Origin: an uncultured Aquimarina sp.
Lineage (GTDB): Bacteria > Bacteroidota > Bacteroidia > Flavobacteriales > Flavobacteriaceae
Assembly (NCBI GenBank): GCA_947496555.1
Contig: CANMDH010000010.1
Span: 1 to 64,000, forward strand
Length of the DNA: 64,000 nt
Direction: 5' to 3'
The position numbers and the translations under genes were made by a program. Shown here one piece after another: positions 46,294-54,229 of the stretch. The first letter of the stretch is position 1, and each line of letters opens with the position of its first letter. The notes under the pieces are model-generated. The model made no database searches. It was given only the letters and a program-made list of their open reading frames with translations, and was not told the origin of the DNA.

Positions 46294-49200
46294 ATGCGTT
46301 TTCTGCACCTCATACCTTTTGTTCTTCTTTTAGGATGCAAAAATTCCAAGGAGGAGAAAAACGAAGTCGCTACACTATTTACGCTATTACCTTCAGAAAA
46401 AACAAATATCGCATTTGAGAACAACATCGCAGAAACCAACAGTTTTAATTTCCTTAATTATTCCTATATCTATAATGGTGGTGGTGTTGCAATAGGGGAC
46501 ATCAATAATGATGGATTTCAGGATATTTACTTTTCATCTAATCAACAATCTAATAAACTATATCTTAACAAAGGAGATTTCGAATTTGAAGACATTACCA
46601 ACAAAGCCAACGTAGGTGATACCAAAGGATGGACAACCGGCATATCGATGATTGATATAAATAATGATGGATATCTTGATATTTATGTCTGCAAATCCGG
46701 AGAATTGCGCAATCCTACTGCTCGACAAAATAAATTATATATCAATCTTCATAACGGAACTTTTGACGAACAAGCTCTGAAATGGAATCTTGCTGATACT
46801 GGTTTTTCTACACAATCATACTTCTTTGATTATGATAAGGATGGAGATTTAGATATGTATCTAGTAAATCATCGTCCGGATTTTGGAAATTTATCGATTA
46901 GTCTTAGTATTGAGAAAAACATCATCCAAGAGGCTTCGGATCAGCTATACAGAAATGATGGTAAGACTTTTACAAATGTTTCCAAAGATGCAGGAATTCA
47001 AAATAAAGCATGGGGTTTAAGTGCCGTAATTGGGGATTTTAACAACGATGCATGGCCCGATATATATGTCTGTAACGATTTTTCACAACCCGATTATTTG
47101 TATATCAACAACCAAGATGGCAGTTTTTCTGATCAAATTCAACAATCCATGGATCATATTACGCTAAATAGTATGGGATCTGACTTTGCTGATGTTAATA
47201 ATGATACGTTACTTGATTTGGTGGTTCTAGATATGTCTTCTGAAGATCATATACGTAGCAAAAGCAATATGCCAACAATGAGTACTGAGCAATTTGAGCG
47301 ATTAGTAGATGCCGGATATCACTATCAATATATGTTTAACATGCTTCAGCTTAATACAGGAGGTAATAATTTTTCAGAAATTGGTCAGCTTGCGGGTATC
47401 TCGAAAACCGATTGGAGCTGGGCTCCGCTACTTGCAGATTTTGATAATGATGGGTTCAAAGACCTTTTTGTTACAAATGGTATCCTTAATGATCTTAGTA
47501 ATGTAGATTTCAGAAACGAATTGCAACAAAAGATTGCTCGCAAAGATCCAATGACATTACAAAGCGTTATTGATATGATGCCAGCAACAAAATTGAATAA
47601 CTACATTTTCAAAAATAATGGTGATCTTACATTTGATAAAATCACTACAGATTGGGGATTATCTTCTCCTAGCTTTTCTAATGGTGCTGCATATGCTGAT
47701 CTCGATAATGATGGTGACTTAGATCTTGTAGTAAATAATATAAACGACAAAGCTTTTATTTATAAGAACAACACCTCAAATAATTACCTACAAATACATC
47801 TCAAAGGCCCCAAAAACAATCCAAATGCTATAGGTACCAAAGTTCAAATTACTACAAATAATGATACACAAACCTTGGTTCAATATCAAAACCGAGGATT
47901 TCAATCCTCTACTTCTCCAATTTTAACCTTTGGGATAGGTAAAACATCATCTGTGGACTCTTTAACGATTCTATGGCCTGATGGAAAGTTTGAAAAACAA
48001 GAAAATATTGCTTCTAATTCTATAATAACTTTGGATTATAATGCAGCGAAAGTTGCTGAATTCAACAAGAAATCACAAAAAACCTCGCTCAAGCAAATCG
48101 CAACTGACTCTTTGGGTATTATGTATACTCATCAAGAAAATGCATATAATGACTATGAAAGGCAGTTACTACTACCCTATAAACTATCACAAAATGGACC
48201 TTTTATAGATACAGCCGATGTAAATTCTGATGGATTGGATGATTTTTTTATCGGTGGAGCTTCCGGACAAGCAGGAGTATTATTCTTTCAACAAAAAGAT
48301 GGCACATTTTTAAAATCAAATCAAACTACCTGGGAAAAAGACAAAGATCATGAAGACTTGCAAATTTTGTTTTTTGATTTTGATAATGATACTGATCAAG
48401 ATTTATATGTTGTAAGCGGCGGCAGTGTATTTAGTCATAATCACAGTAAGTATCAGGATAGATTATATAAAAATAACGGTAAAGGAATTTTTACTAAAAC
48501 CAAAAATGTTCTTCCAAAAAACCACACGAGTGGACAACAGGTAACTACCGGGGATATCGACAATGATGGTGATCTGGATTTGTTCGTTGGTGGACGACAT
48601 ATCCCGGGAAAATATCCATATCCGTCCAAATCAAGTTTATTAGAAAATGTAAATGGTATTTTTCGAGATATTACTTTAAAGAATGGCCCAAAGTTAATCG
48701 ATCTAGGAATGATCACTGATGCCATTTTTACTGATTATGACAATGACGGGGATCCTGATTTGTTAATTGTTGGTGAATGGATGACTATCTCTTTGTTTGA
48801 AAATATTCAAGGGAGGTTTTCTAAAAAAAGAGTTCCAGAATTTGAAAATACTGTAGGGATTTGGTTTTCTATTACTAAAAAAGATATTGATGATGATGGA
48901 GATGAAGACTACTTTTTAGGAAACATAGGTCTCAACACAAAATACAAAGCCGATGATTCGCATAGTTTTCATATCTACTGTGACGATTTTGATGATTCTG
49001 GAACCTATGATGTTGTTTTAAGTAACACTTACAATGGTAATTTGGTTCCTATACGAGGAAAAGAATGCTCTTCGCAACAAATACCACTACTTACAAAGAA
49101 ATTTGAAACGTATGAATCTTTTGCGCAAGCATCAGTCGAGGAAATATACGGAAGAGCCGCTCTTGACAATGCGCTGCACTACAAAGCCGATATGTTGTAC

Positions 49201-49560
49201 AGTGTTTTTATTGAAAATAAAGGAAAAGGCACTTTTAATATCCAAAAACTTCCCAACCAACTTCAAGTAGCACCAATAACTGATTTTGAGTTTTTTGATA
49301 CAGATAATGATAAAAAGGAAGAAATCTTTGCTGTTGGAAATCTATATCCGGTTGAAATCGAAACCATCCGATTTGATGCTTCAAAAGGTAGTATTATGTC
49401 CTTTAAGGATGGTGAATTTCAAATCCTGCCATCATCAATTTTAGGCTTTAAAACTTCAGGAGATACAAGGAGTATAAAAAAAATTAAGACAGCCAGAGGA
49501 GAGCTATTACTTGTCACCAGAAATAATGACACTACTCTTCTTTTCAGACTTAATGATTAA
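46294..49560 (+). CDS. FG-GAP/VCBS-repeat lipoprotein with ASPIC/UnbV domain
   Basis: The 1088-residue lipoprotein (VLLLGC, Cys15) contains about ten calcium-binding FG-GAP-like repeats of the form DINNDGFQDIY, probably forming beta-propellers. An ASPIC/UnbV (CRTAC1-like) domain spans about residues 500-590 (LTILWPDGKFEKQENI). Proteins of this type often follow SusC/SusD pairs in Bacteroidota; their biochemical role is not established and surface binding is assumed. It is separated from SusD by 168 bases with a hairpin, and converges on the exporter gene. Confidence 0.9.
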   Translation: MRFLHLIPFVLLLGCKNSKEEKNEVATLFTLLPSEKTNIAFENNIAETNSFNFLNYSYIYNGGGVAIGDINNDGFQDIYFSSNQQSNKLYLNKGDFEFEDITNKANVGDTKGWTTGISMIDINNDGYLDIYVCKSGELRNPTARQNKLYINLHNGTFDEQALKWNLADTGFSTQSYFFDYDKDGDLDMYLVNHRPDFGNLSISLSIEKNIIQEASDQLYRNDGKTFTNVSKDAGIQNKAWGLSAVIGDFNNDAWPDIYVCNDFSQPDYLYINNQDGSFSDQIQQSMDHITLNSMGSDFADVNNDTLLDLVVLDMSSEDHIRSKSNMPTMSTEQFERLVDAGYHYQYMFNMLQLNTGGNNFSEIGQLAGISKTDWSWAPLLADFDNDGFKDLFVTNGILNDLSNVDFRNELQQKIARKDPMTLQSVIDMMPATKLNNYIFKNNGDLTFDKITTDWGLSSPSFSNGAAYADLDNDGDLDLVVNNINDKAFIYKNNTSNNYLQIHLKGPKNNPNAIGTKVQITTNNDTQTLVQYQNRGFQSSTSPILTFGIGKTSSVDSLTILWPDGKFEKQENIASNSIITLDYNAAKVAEFNKKSQKTSLKQIATDSLGIMYTHQENAYNDYERQLLLPYKLSQNGPFIDTADVNSDGLDDFFIGGASGQAGVLFFQQKDGTFLKSNQTTWEKDKDHEDLQILFFDFDNDTDQDLYVVSGGSVFSHNHSKYQDRLYKNNGKGIFTKTKNVLPKNHTSGQQVTTGDIDNDGDLDLFVGGRHIPGKYPYPSKSSLLENVNGIFRDITLKNGPKLIDLGMITDAIFTDYDNDGDPDLLIVGEWMTISLFENIQGRFSKKRVPEFENTVGIWFSITKKDIDDDGDEDYFLGNIGLNTKYKADDSHSFHIYCDDFDDSGTYDVVLSNTYNGNLVPIRGKECSSQQIPLLTKKFETYESFAQASVEEIYGRAALDNALHYKADMLYSVFIENKGKGTFNIQKLPNQLQVAPITDFEFFDTDNDKKEEIFAVGNLYPVEIETIRFDASKGSIMSFKDGEFQILPSSILGFKTSGDTRSIKKIKTARGELLLVTRNNDTTLLFRLND

Positions 49561-49568
49561 CCTGTATT

Positions 49569-50501
49569 TTATACATAATTGAGAATGTATATCAATGAAA
49601 GTAGCGCCAAGATTAGCCAAGTCACCGTACCCATAATTGCCGTTTTATAGCCCAGTTTTTTTAATTGCGAAACATTAACTTGAAGACCTATTAAGAATAA
49701 TGTGAAAATAAGTAGCTTTTTTGCCAACCAAACAATTGAATCATTGACTACTTCCAATGCAGGAACGTAAGAGGCAAGTAACATAGCAAGCAAAAACCCA
49801 AGTATAAACCACGGAAAATTAATCCTTCTTGAAGATTTAGAACTGAAAGAAATCAGTATAACTAATGGAATAATCCATAGCGCTCGCACCAATTTTGTTG
49901 TCGTTGCAATTGTTAATGATTCCATTCCAAAAATCTGACTTGCACCAACTACCGAGCTCGTATCATGAATTGCAATAGCACACCAAAGCCCAAATTGTGT
50001 TTGGCTCAAATCAAAAAATCGTCCTATAGGTGGAAAAATAAACAAAGCGATAGCATTCAACACAAAAACTATGGCTAAAGCTATTGATGTTTGTTGCGAA
50101 CTTGCTTTTATTCCAGGGCTAACGGCCGCTATGGCGCTACCTCCACAAATTGCGGTGCCCGAAGCGATTAAAGTCGTAAGCTTTTTTTCTGAACCTACTA
50201 ACCGACTAATAATGAATGTTATCAAAAAAGTACCAAGAATTGTAAGCAAACTAATAAAAAAGCCTTGAGTCCCAATAATAAAAGCATCCTGAATATGAAT
50301 CCCAAAACCAAGACCAACCACAGCTATTTGTAGTAGATATTTTTGAAGACTTGCACTACGTTCAATTAATTGAACATCTAATGTATGTAAGAGCCCATTA
50401 ATAATTCCTATAAGTAAAGCTATTGAGGGTGTTATATATCCTAGAACAATACAAATCACCATCAAAATGATAAAAAAATACGACCAAGGTTTTGAAAGCA
50501 T
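49569..50501 (-). CDS. YeiH-type putative sulfate exporter (PSE family)
   Basis: The 310-residue inner-membrane protein has about ten hydrophobic segments and the diagnostic blocks GTAICGGSAIAAVSPGIKA and IAIHDTSSVVGASQIFG. The family (Cons_hypoth698/UPF0324) includes proteins linked to sulfate or sulfite export during taurine or sulfonate breakdown. It has its own promoter overlapped by a LacI-type operator identical to that of the monooxygenase operon, so it should be induced with desulfonation. The export role is inferred from family and regulation. Confidence 0.9.
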   Translation of the reverse strand: MLSKPWSYFFIILMVICIVLGYITPSIALLIGIINGLLHTLDVQLIERSASLQKYLLQIAVVGLGFGIHIQDAFIIGTQGFFISLLTILGTFLITFIISRLVGSEKKLTTLIASGTAICGGSAIAAVSPGIKASSQQTSIALAIVFVLNAIALFIFPPIGRFFDLSQTQFGLWCAIAIHDTSSVVGASQIFGMESLTIATTTKLVRALWIIPLVILISFSSKSSRRINFPWFILGFLLAMLLASYVPALEVVNDSIVWLAKKLLIFTLFLIGLQVNVSQLKKLGYKTAIMGTVTWLILALLSLIYILNYV

Positions 50502-50538
50502 TAACTTCTAAATAAGGGTTATTTTATTGAATGACACA

Positions 50539-50558
50539 CAAATGTAAACGTTTACATT
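50539..50558 (-). promoter_or_regulatory. LacI-type operator 3 overlapping the exporter promoter
   Basis: AATGTAAACGTTTACATT (50541-50558) is identical over 18 bases to operator 1. On the minus strand TACATTTG (50546-50539) matches TAnnTTTG and overlaps the operator, so repressor and RNA polymerase should compete. The exporter start codon is 38 bases away. Confidence 0.85.
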
Positions 50559-50614
50559 TAATAAAAAAAGAAGCCTTCTATTTTTGTAATTGTGATGTTC
50601 AAAAGTTTGAAGTA

Positions 50615-50644
50615 ATAAAAAAGCTACTTCCGAAGAAATAGCTT
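50615..50644 (-). terminator. Terminator of the rhodanese gene (UUCG loop)
   Basis: On the minus strand AAGCTATTTC and GAAGTAGCTT form a 10-bp stem (one G-U) closed by a TTCG tetraloop and followed by TTTT. It lies 28 bases past the stop of the rhodanese lipoprotein gene and insulates it from the exporter gene. Confidence 0.85.
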
Positions 50645-50672
50645 TGATGTACTATTATTTATTATTCGTTTT

Positions 50673-51068
50673 CTACCTAATGACTTTTTTTCCTTTAAAC
50701 TTCCACTCGGTAATTCCTCCATCAAGATCATAAATCTTTTTGAAACCTGCCTTTTTCATATATGCAGAACATTTTCCACTTCTTCCTCCTCTACCACAGT
50801 ATACAGCTACAGGTTTTGATTTATCAACTTTGGCAATCCGTTCTTCAAAATTCTCATCCCTAAAATCAATATTAATGGCTCCTTCTATATAACCCTCTGC
50901 ATATTCATCAGGAGTTCTAACATCAATTAATTGAACTTTCCCCATCTCTAATAACGAATCCATTTCTTCAACGGTAATCACTTCTACCTCATAATTTTCT
51001 TCAATCTGTTTACAACCGAACAATGCCAAAGAAAAAACGGCAATTAATAAAAATGGTTTAAATTTCAT
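50673..51068 (-). CDS. Rhodanese-domain lipoprotein
   Basis: The 131-residue protein has a lipoprotein signal (LALFGC, Cys19) and one rhodanese domain with LIDVRTPDEYAEGYIEGAINID and the active loop YCGRGGRS (Cys91). It would act in the periplasm as a sulfurtransferase or sulfide carrier. It follows a second rhodanese gene by 11 bases and ends at a strong terminator. The neighbouring sulfate-exporter-like gene suggests sulfur handling, but it is regulated separately. Confidence 0.92.
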   Translation of the reverse strand: MKFKPFLLIAVFSLALFGCKQIEENYEVEVITVEEMDSLLEMGKVQLIDVRTPDEYAEGYIEGAINIDFRDENFEERIAKVDKSKPVAVYCGRGGRSGKCSAYMKKAGFKKIYDLDGGITEWKFKGKKVIR

Positions 51069-51079
51069 ATTTCAAAAGG

Positions 51080-51394
51080 TTATTCTGCAGTCTCACCATC
51101 CCAATTCATGAAACCACCAATTAGATTATATGTAGTTTCAAATCCCATTTGATTCATCAACGTACAGGCTTGTGCGCTACGGGCACCCGAACGACAATAG
51201 ACATAATAGTTTTTGGACTTATCTAGTTTTTCAACTTCATCAAGAAAACCTTGTCCCTTGCGAATATCTATATTCAGCATATCTGGGATAAAACCATCTT
51301 CTACTTCTTCCTCTGTTCTAACATCTAATATGACCGCCTTACTGTCATTAGCAATTAGGTCTTGCCATTCTTCTTGTGTGATATCTTCTGCCAT
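51080..51394 (-). CDS. Cytoplasmic single-domain rhodanese
   Basis: The 104-residue protein is a lone rhodanese domain with VILDVRTEEEVEDGFIPDMLNIDI and the active loop YCRSGARSAQ (Cys67); no signal peptide is visible. Rhodaneses transfer sulfane sulfur, for example to cyanide, sulfite or thiols. Together with the lipoprotein rhodanese 11 bases downstream it forms a cytoplasm-periplasm pair. A 132-base gap separates it from the thioredoxin-fold gene upstream. Confidence 0.92.
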   Translation of the reverse strand: MAEDITQEEWQDLIANDSKAVILDVRTEEEVEDGFIPDMLNIDIRKGQGFLDEVEKLDKSKNYYVYCRSGARSAQACTLMNQMGFETTYNLIGGFMNWDGETAE

Positions 51395-51526
51395 TTAAAA
51401 AATATATTATACTAAAATTTGGACTGGATTATTTCATATTCCATACAAATATAAGGGTCCTTAACGAAATGAATATAGGAATACATTCATTTATTATGAA
51501 ATATATAAAGAAAGATTTTTGTTTTT

Positions 51527-52153
51527 CTAAGCTTTAATGCTACAACCAATTGCTCTGGTAGTCTCTACAGGCACTTTTTCTCCATTTAATAATGCGTTAA
51601 CCGCATCTTCAACATATTTTTCATTTGCCGAAGAGGCGTCCTTATAATTGTTATCTATAGCACCTATATACTTTACGACATTACCTTCAGGAGATTTTTC
51701 CAACACATAAACATGTGGTGTTTTAGTGGCACCATATTGGGGATATATTTTTTGTCCGTCGTCAAACAAATAAGGAAATGTGAATCCTTTATCCTTTGCT
51801 CTCACTTTCATATTATCAAAACTATCGTCGGGATATGCTTTTGGATTATTAGGGTTTATCGCAATAACAGGATATCCCTTTGACTTGAACTTCTTATCTA
51901 GATCAATAATTCTGTCTTCGTAAGCAACAGAATACGGGCAATGATTACAGGTAAAAATTACGATAAATCCTTTGGCATCCTTATAATCTGCCAAAGAAAT
52001 AAAGGAGTCATCTATATTTTTTAATTTAAAATCAGTAGCTGTATCTCCAATAGTATACCCACCATCGATTTTAGGGCTTGAAACTTTATCTATTGCAAAA
52101 GCACTAATGGCAATCACTAAAGCCACTCCAACAAGTATTTTCAAAGTTTTCAT
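51527..52153 (-). CDS. Thioredoxin-fold AhpC/TSA-family protein
   Basis: The 208-residue exported protein (hydrophobic N-terminus to about residue 20) has a thioredoxin-like fold with a redox C-x-x-C (Cys69-N-H-Cys72 in FTCNHCPYSVAYEDRI), and PYLFDDGQKIYPQYGATKTPHVYV. It resembles the RESA-like/AhpC-TSA group that reduces periplasmic disulfides or peroxides. It is 33 bases after the TlpA-like gene on the same strand, so both are probably co-expressed. Confidence 0.88.
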   Translation of the reverse strand: MKTLKILVGVALVIAISAFAIDKVSSPKIDGGYTIGDTATDFKLKNIDDSFISLADYKDAKGFIVIFTCNHCPYSVAYEDRIIDLDKKFKSKGYPVIAINPNNPKAYPDDSFDNMKVRAKDKGFTFPYLFDDGQKIYPQYGATKTPHVYVLEKSPEGNVVKYIGAIDNNYKDASSANEKYVEDAVNALLNGEKVPVETTRAIGCSIKA

Positions 52154-52186
52154 CGGTAACGTTTTTTTGTTTATAGCAATTTACTT

Positions 52187-52708
52187 TTAAAGCATTTTTT
52201 TTAATTCGTTTTCAAGATCATTATATGTAAACGACCTCTCATAGAATTTACTGGTATTTCCCTTATATATTATTGTCGCCGGTATAGAACCCGACCAATT
52301 CTCACTTACTTTTGGAATCCAATTATTTGAATCAGGATCATCCAATAAAATTACTTTACTTTTTATTTTCCTTTTTTTTAAAAACGGAATTAATCTGGTT
52401 TCTACGTGTTTGGGTAAATCAAGACTTATTAATATCACTTCTACTTCATCTTTCGGATATCGACTATTGATCAATTCAAAATATGGTAATTCTGCAACAC
52501 ATGGTTTACACCAAGTGGCCCAAAAATTTACTACCCTGGTTTTCCCATCGTTAATCCTTAATAATGGCTCCAGGCTTTCAAAATCGTACATGGGTATTTC
52601 TACACCTTTACTTTTAAAAACATCAGTGGCATCAAGAGCCACTTTTTGTTCTCCTTTACAGCAAGTAAAAAATACAGCTAACACAATATACAAAATCAAC
52701 CTCGACAT
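52187..52708 (-). CDS. TlpA-like thioredoxin-fold lipoprotein
   Basis: The 173-residue protein has a lipoprotein-type signal (AVFFTCC, Cys16 or Cys17) and a TlpA/ResA thioredoxin active site, W-C67-K-P-C70 in NFWATWCKPCVAEL, with a cis-proline block SIPATIIY. It likely reduces periplasmic protein thiols. It is the first of a minus-strand run of two thioredoxin-fold and two rhodanese genes and is divergent from the MarR gene. Confidence 0.9.
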   Translation of the reverse strand: MSRLILYIVLAVFFTCCKGEQKVALDATDVFKSKGVEIPMYDFESLEPLLRINDGKTRVVNFWATWCKPCVAELPYFELINSRYPKDEVEVILISLDLPKHVETRLIPFLKKRKIKSKVILLDDPDSNNWIPKVSENWSGSIPATIIYKGNTSKFYERSFTYNDLENELKKML

Positions 52709-52915
52709 ACTACTAATTTATCAAAACCATTAATTAAGCAAAAGAAAATTAACAGGGTTTCTGAATTTTATCTAAATATTTTCAGAATTTTTTATAAATG
52801 TTTAATCTAATAGTAAAACTATTTTATTTCGCAATAATACTATTTAACAAAAACAGAAGTTCAATTTTAACAAAGAATTAATATCAATTTATGTTTTTTG
52901 AAACATAAATGCCTA

Positions 52916-52933
52916 TACATTTGTACGTACAAA
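52916..52933 (+). promoter_or_regulatory. MarR-gene promoter with overlapping palindromic operator
   Basis: TACATTTG (52916-52923) matches the Bacteroidota -7 box. TTTGTACGTACAAA (52920-52933) is a perfect 14-bp palindrome that shares four bases with it, well placed for autorepression by the MarR protein encoded 15 bases downstream. Confidence 0.65.
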
Positions 52934-52947
52934 TATTGTAGAAACAA

Positions 52948-53400
52948 TTGAATATAGAAGATATCATAAAAACTGAAGTTCAACTTCCTCTCTCTCGAAA
53001 GGCAATCGTAAACTTATTATATACAGAGAATTGGATAATGGATAAAATCAACTTGGAATTAAAACCTCATGATATTTCTATTCAGCAATTTAATGTATTA
53101 CGAATTTTAAACGGGCAAAAAGGACAACCAGCCAATCTTTGTACCATACAAGAACGAATGGTTAGTAAAATGAGTAACACTACCCGACTAGTAGACAAAC
53201 TTATTGCCAAAGGATATGTAAAACGAACTACTTGTGAATCTAATCGAAGAAAAGTAGAAATTACAATTACCGAGGAAGGAAAAGCTTTTATAGAAAAGAT
53301 TAGTCCTTTAATGAATGCTTTTGAAGAAAGAGTCACTGCAAATCTTTCGGAACAGGATTTGATAGCACTAAACGAACTACTTAACAAATTAAGAACATAA
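52948..53400 (+). CDS. MarR-family transcriptional regulator
   Basis: The 150-residue regulator has a winged helix (IQQFNVLRILNG, CTIQERMVSKMSNTTRLVDKLIAKGYVKRTTCESNRRKVEITITEEG). The predicted start is TTG; it gives the conserved N-terminus NIEDIIKTEVQLPLSRKAIVNLLYTENW, and the first in-frame ATG would remove it. A palindrome overlaps the promoter. The YceI-like gene lies 40 bases downstream and is the likely co-regulated target, a pairing common in flavobacteria. Confidence 0.93.
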   Translation: MNIEDIIKTEVQLPLSRKAIVNLLYTENWIMDKINLELKPHDISIQQFNVLRILNGQKGQPANLCTIQERMVSKMSNTTRLVDKLIAKGYVKRTTCESNRRKVEITITEEGKAFIEKISPLMNAFEERVTANLSEQDLIALNELLNKLRT

Positions 53401-53440
53401 AATAAATCACTAACATAAATATTTTAAATTTTTAAAAACC

Positions 53441-54004
53441 ATGAAAACTAGACTTAAATCATTAATCTTAGTTATTGCAATTATTACTTCGGCATCAACA
53501 TTTGCACAAAAAAAAGAAATCAAAGCTTCAGAAAGTAAAATAAACTGGGTAGGTAAAAAAGTAACAGGTGAACATAGTGGAACTTTAAGCCTATCACAAG
53601 GTTTCCTTGTTTTTGAAGGCGAAAACCTAACTGGCGGAGAGTTTGTAGTAGATATGACTTCTTTAAAAGTAACAGACCTAGAAGGAGAATATAAACAAAA
53701 GCTAGAAGGACACCTTAGCTCTGATGATTTCTTCGGTATCGAAAATCACAAGACAGCAAAATTAGTAGTTACAAAAGCCAAGAAAACAGATAACGGTTAT
53801 AAAATCGCGGGAGATCTAACTATTAAAGGGAAAACAAACCCTATATCTTTTGAACTAGCTGTAAGTGGAGATTCTGCAACTACAAAGCTTATGGTCGACA
53901 GAACAAAGTACGATATCAAGTATGGATCAGGAAGCTTCTTTGATAATTTGGGTGACAAAACAATCAATGATGAGTTTGAACTTGCTGTCGAATTAAAAAT
54001 GTAA
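53441..54004 (+). CDS. YceI-like periplasmic lipid-binding protein
   Basis: The 187-residue protein has a signal peptide (to about STFAQ) and a YceI/lipocalin-like domain, with ESKINWVGKKVTGEHSGTLSL, LEGHLSSDDFFGIENHKTAKL and KIAGDLTIKGKTNPISFEL. YceI proteins bind isoprenoid or amphiphilic lipids in a beta-barrel; stress roles are common. It follows the MarR gene and ends 55 bases before the trp leader peptide. Confidence 0.93.
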   Translation: MKTRLKSLILVIAIITSASTFAQKKEIKASESKINWVGKKVTGEHSGTLSLSQGFLVFEGENLTGGEFVVDMTSLKVTDLEGEYKQKLEGHLSSDDFFGIENHKTAKLVVTKAKKTDNGYKIAGDLTIKGKTNPISFELAVSGDSATTKLMVDRTKYDIKYGSGSFFDNLGDKTINDEFELAVELKM

Positions 54005-54011
54005 TTTTTTA

Positions 54012-54043
54012 TTGTTTTGAATTATAATTAATTTATATATTTG
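54012..54043 (+). promoter_or_regulatory. trp operon promoter
   Basis: TATATTTG (54036-54043) fits the Bacteroidota -7 consensus TAnnTTTG. TTG at 54012-54014 or TTTG at 54016-54019 could serve as the -33 element. Transcription would begin near 54050, just before the leader peptide start codon. Confidence 0.6.
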
Positions 54044-54058
54044 ACTCAAATAATAAAA

Positions 54059-54121
54059 ATGAAAACAATCTTAACAAATAACTGGTGGTGGTCTTCTCAA
54101 AACGAAAACGTCGTGAGATAG
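54059..54121 (+). CDS. trpL: trp leader peptide with three tandem Trp codons
   Basis: A 20-codon ORF encodes MKTILTNN, then three Trp codons (54083-54091), then SSQNENVVR and TAG. Its place between a promoter and an intrinsic terminator upstream of trpE marks it as the sensor of a ribosome-mediated attenuator. A ribosome stalled on the Trp codons would leave 54110-54116 free to form the antiterminator. Confidence 0.92.
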   Translation: MKTILTNNWWWSSQNENVVR

Positions 54122-54183
54122 ATCCTATTATTGTGTTAAGTAAACATATCAAAGGCTTGTCAAATCACGACAAGCCTTTTTTT
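54110..54183 (+). terminator. trp attenuator: terminator and competing antiterminator
   Basis: AAAGGCTTGTC (54151-54161) and GACAAGCCTTT (54169-54179) form an 11-bp stem with a seven-base loop and a T-run to 54183. GTCGTGA (54110-54116), inside the last leader codons, is complementary to TCACGAC (54165-54171), which overlaps the terminator's right arm. The two pairings exclude each other. A ribosome at the leader stop would cover 54110-54116 and favour termination. Confidence 0.88.
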
Positions 54184-54229
54184 GTTGCCTTTTTTCATTA
54201 GGGGTAAAATTAAAATTATATTGTTTAAA

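Noticed and set aside
54182-54229. An N-terminal extension of TrpE
   Set aside because: It would start inside the attenuator terminator; the ATG at 54230 gives the normal N-terminus.
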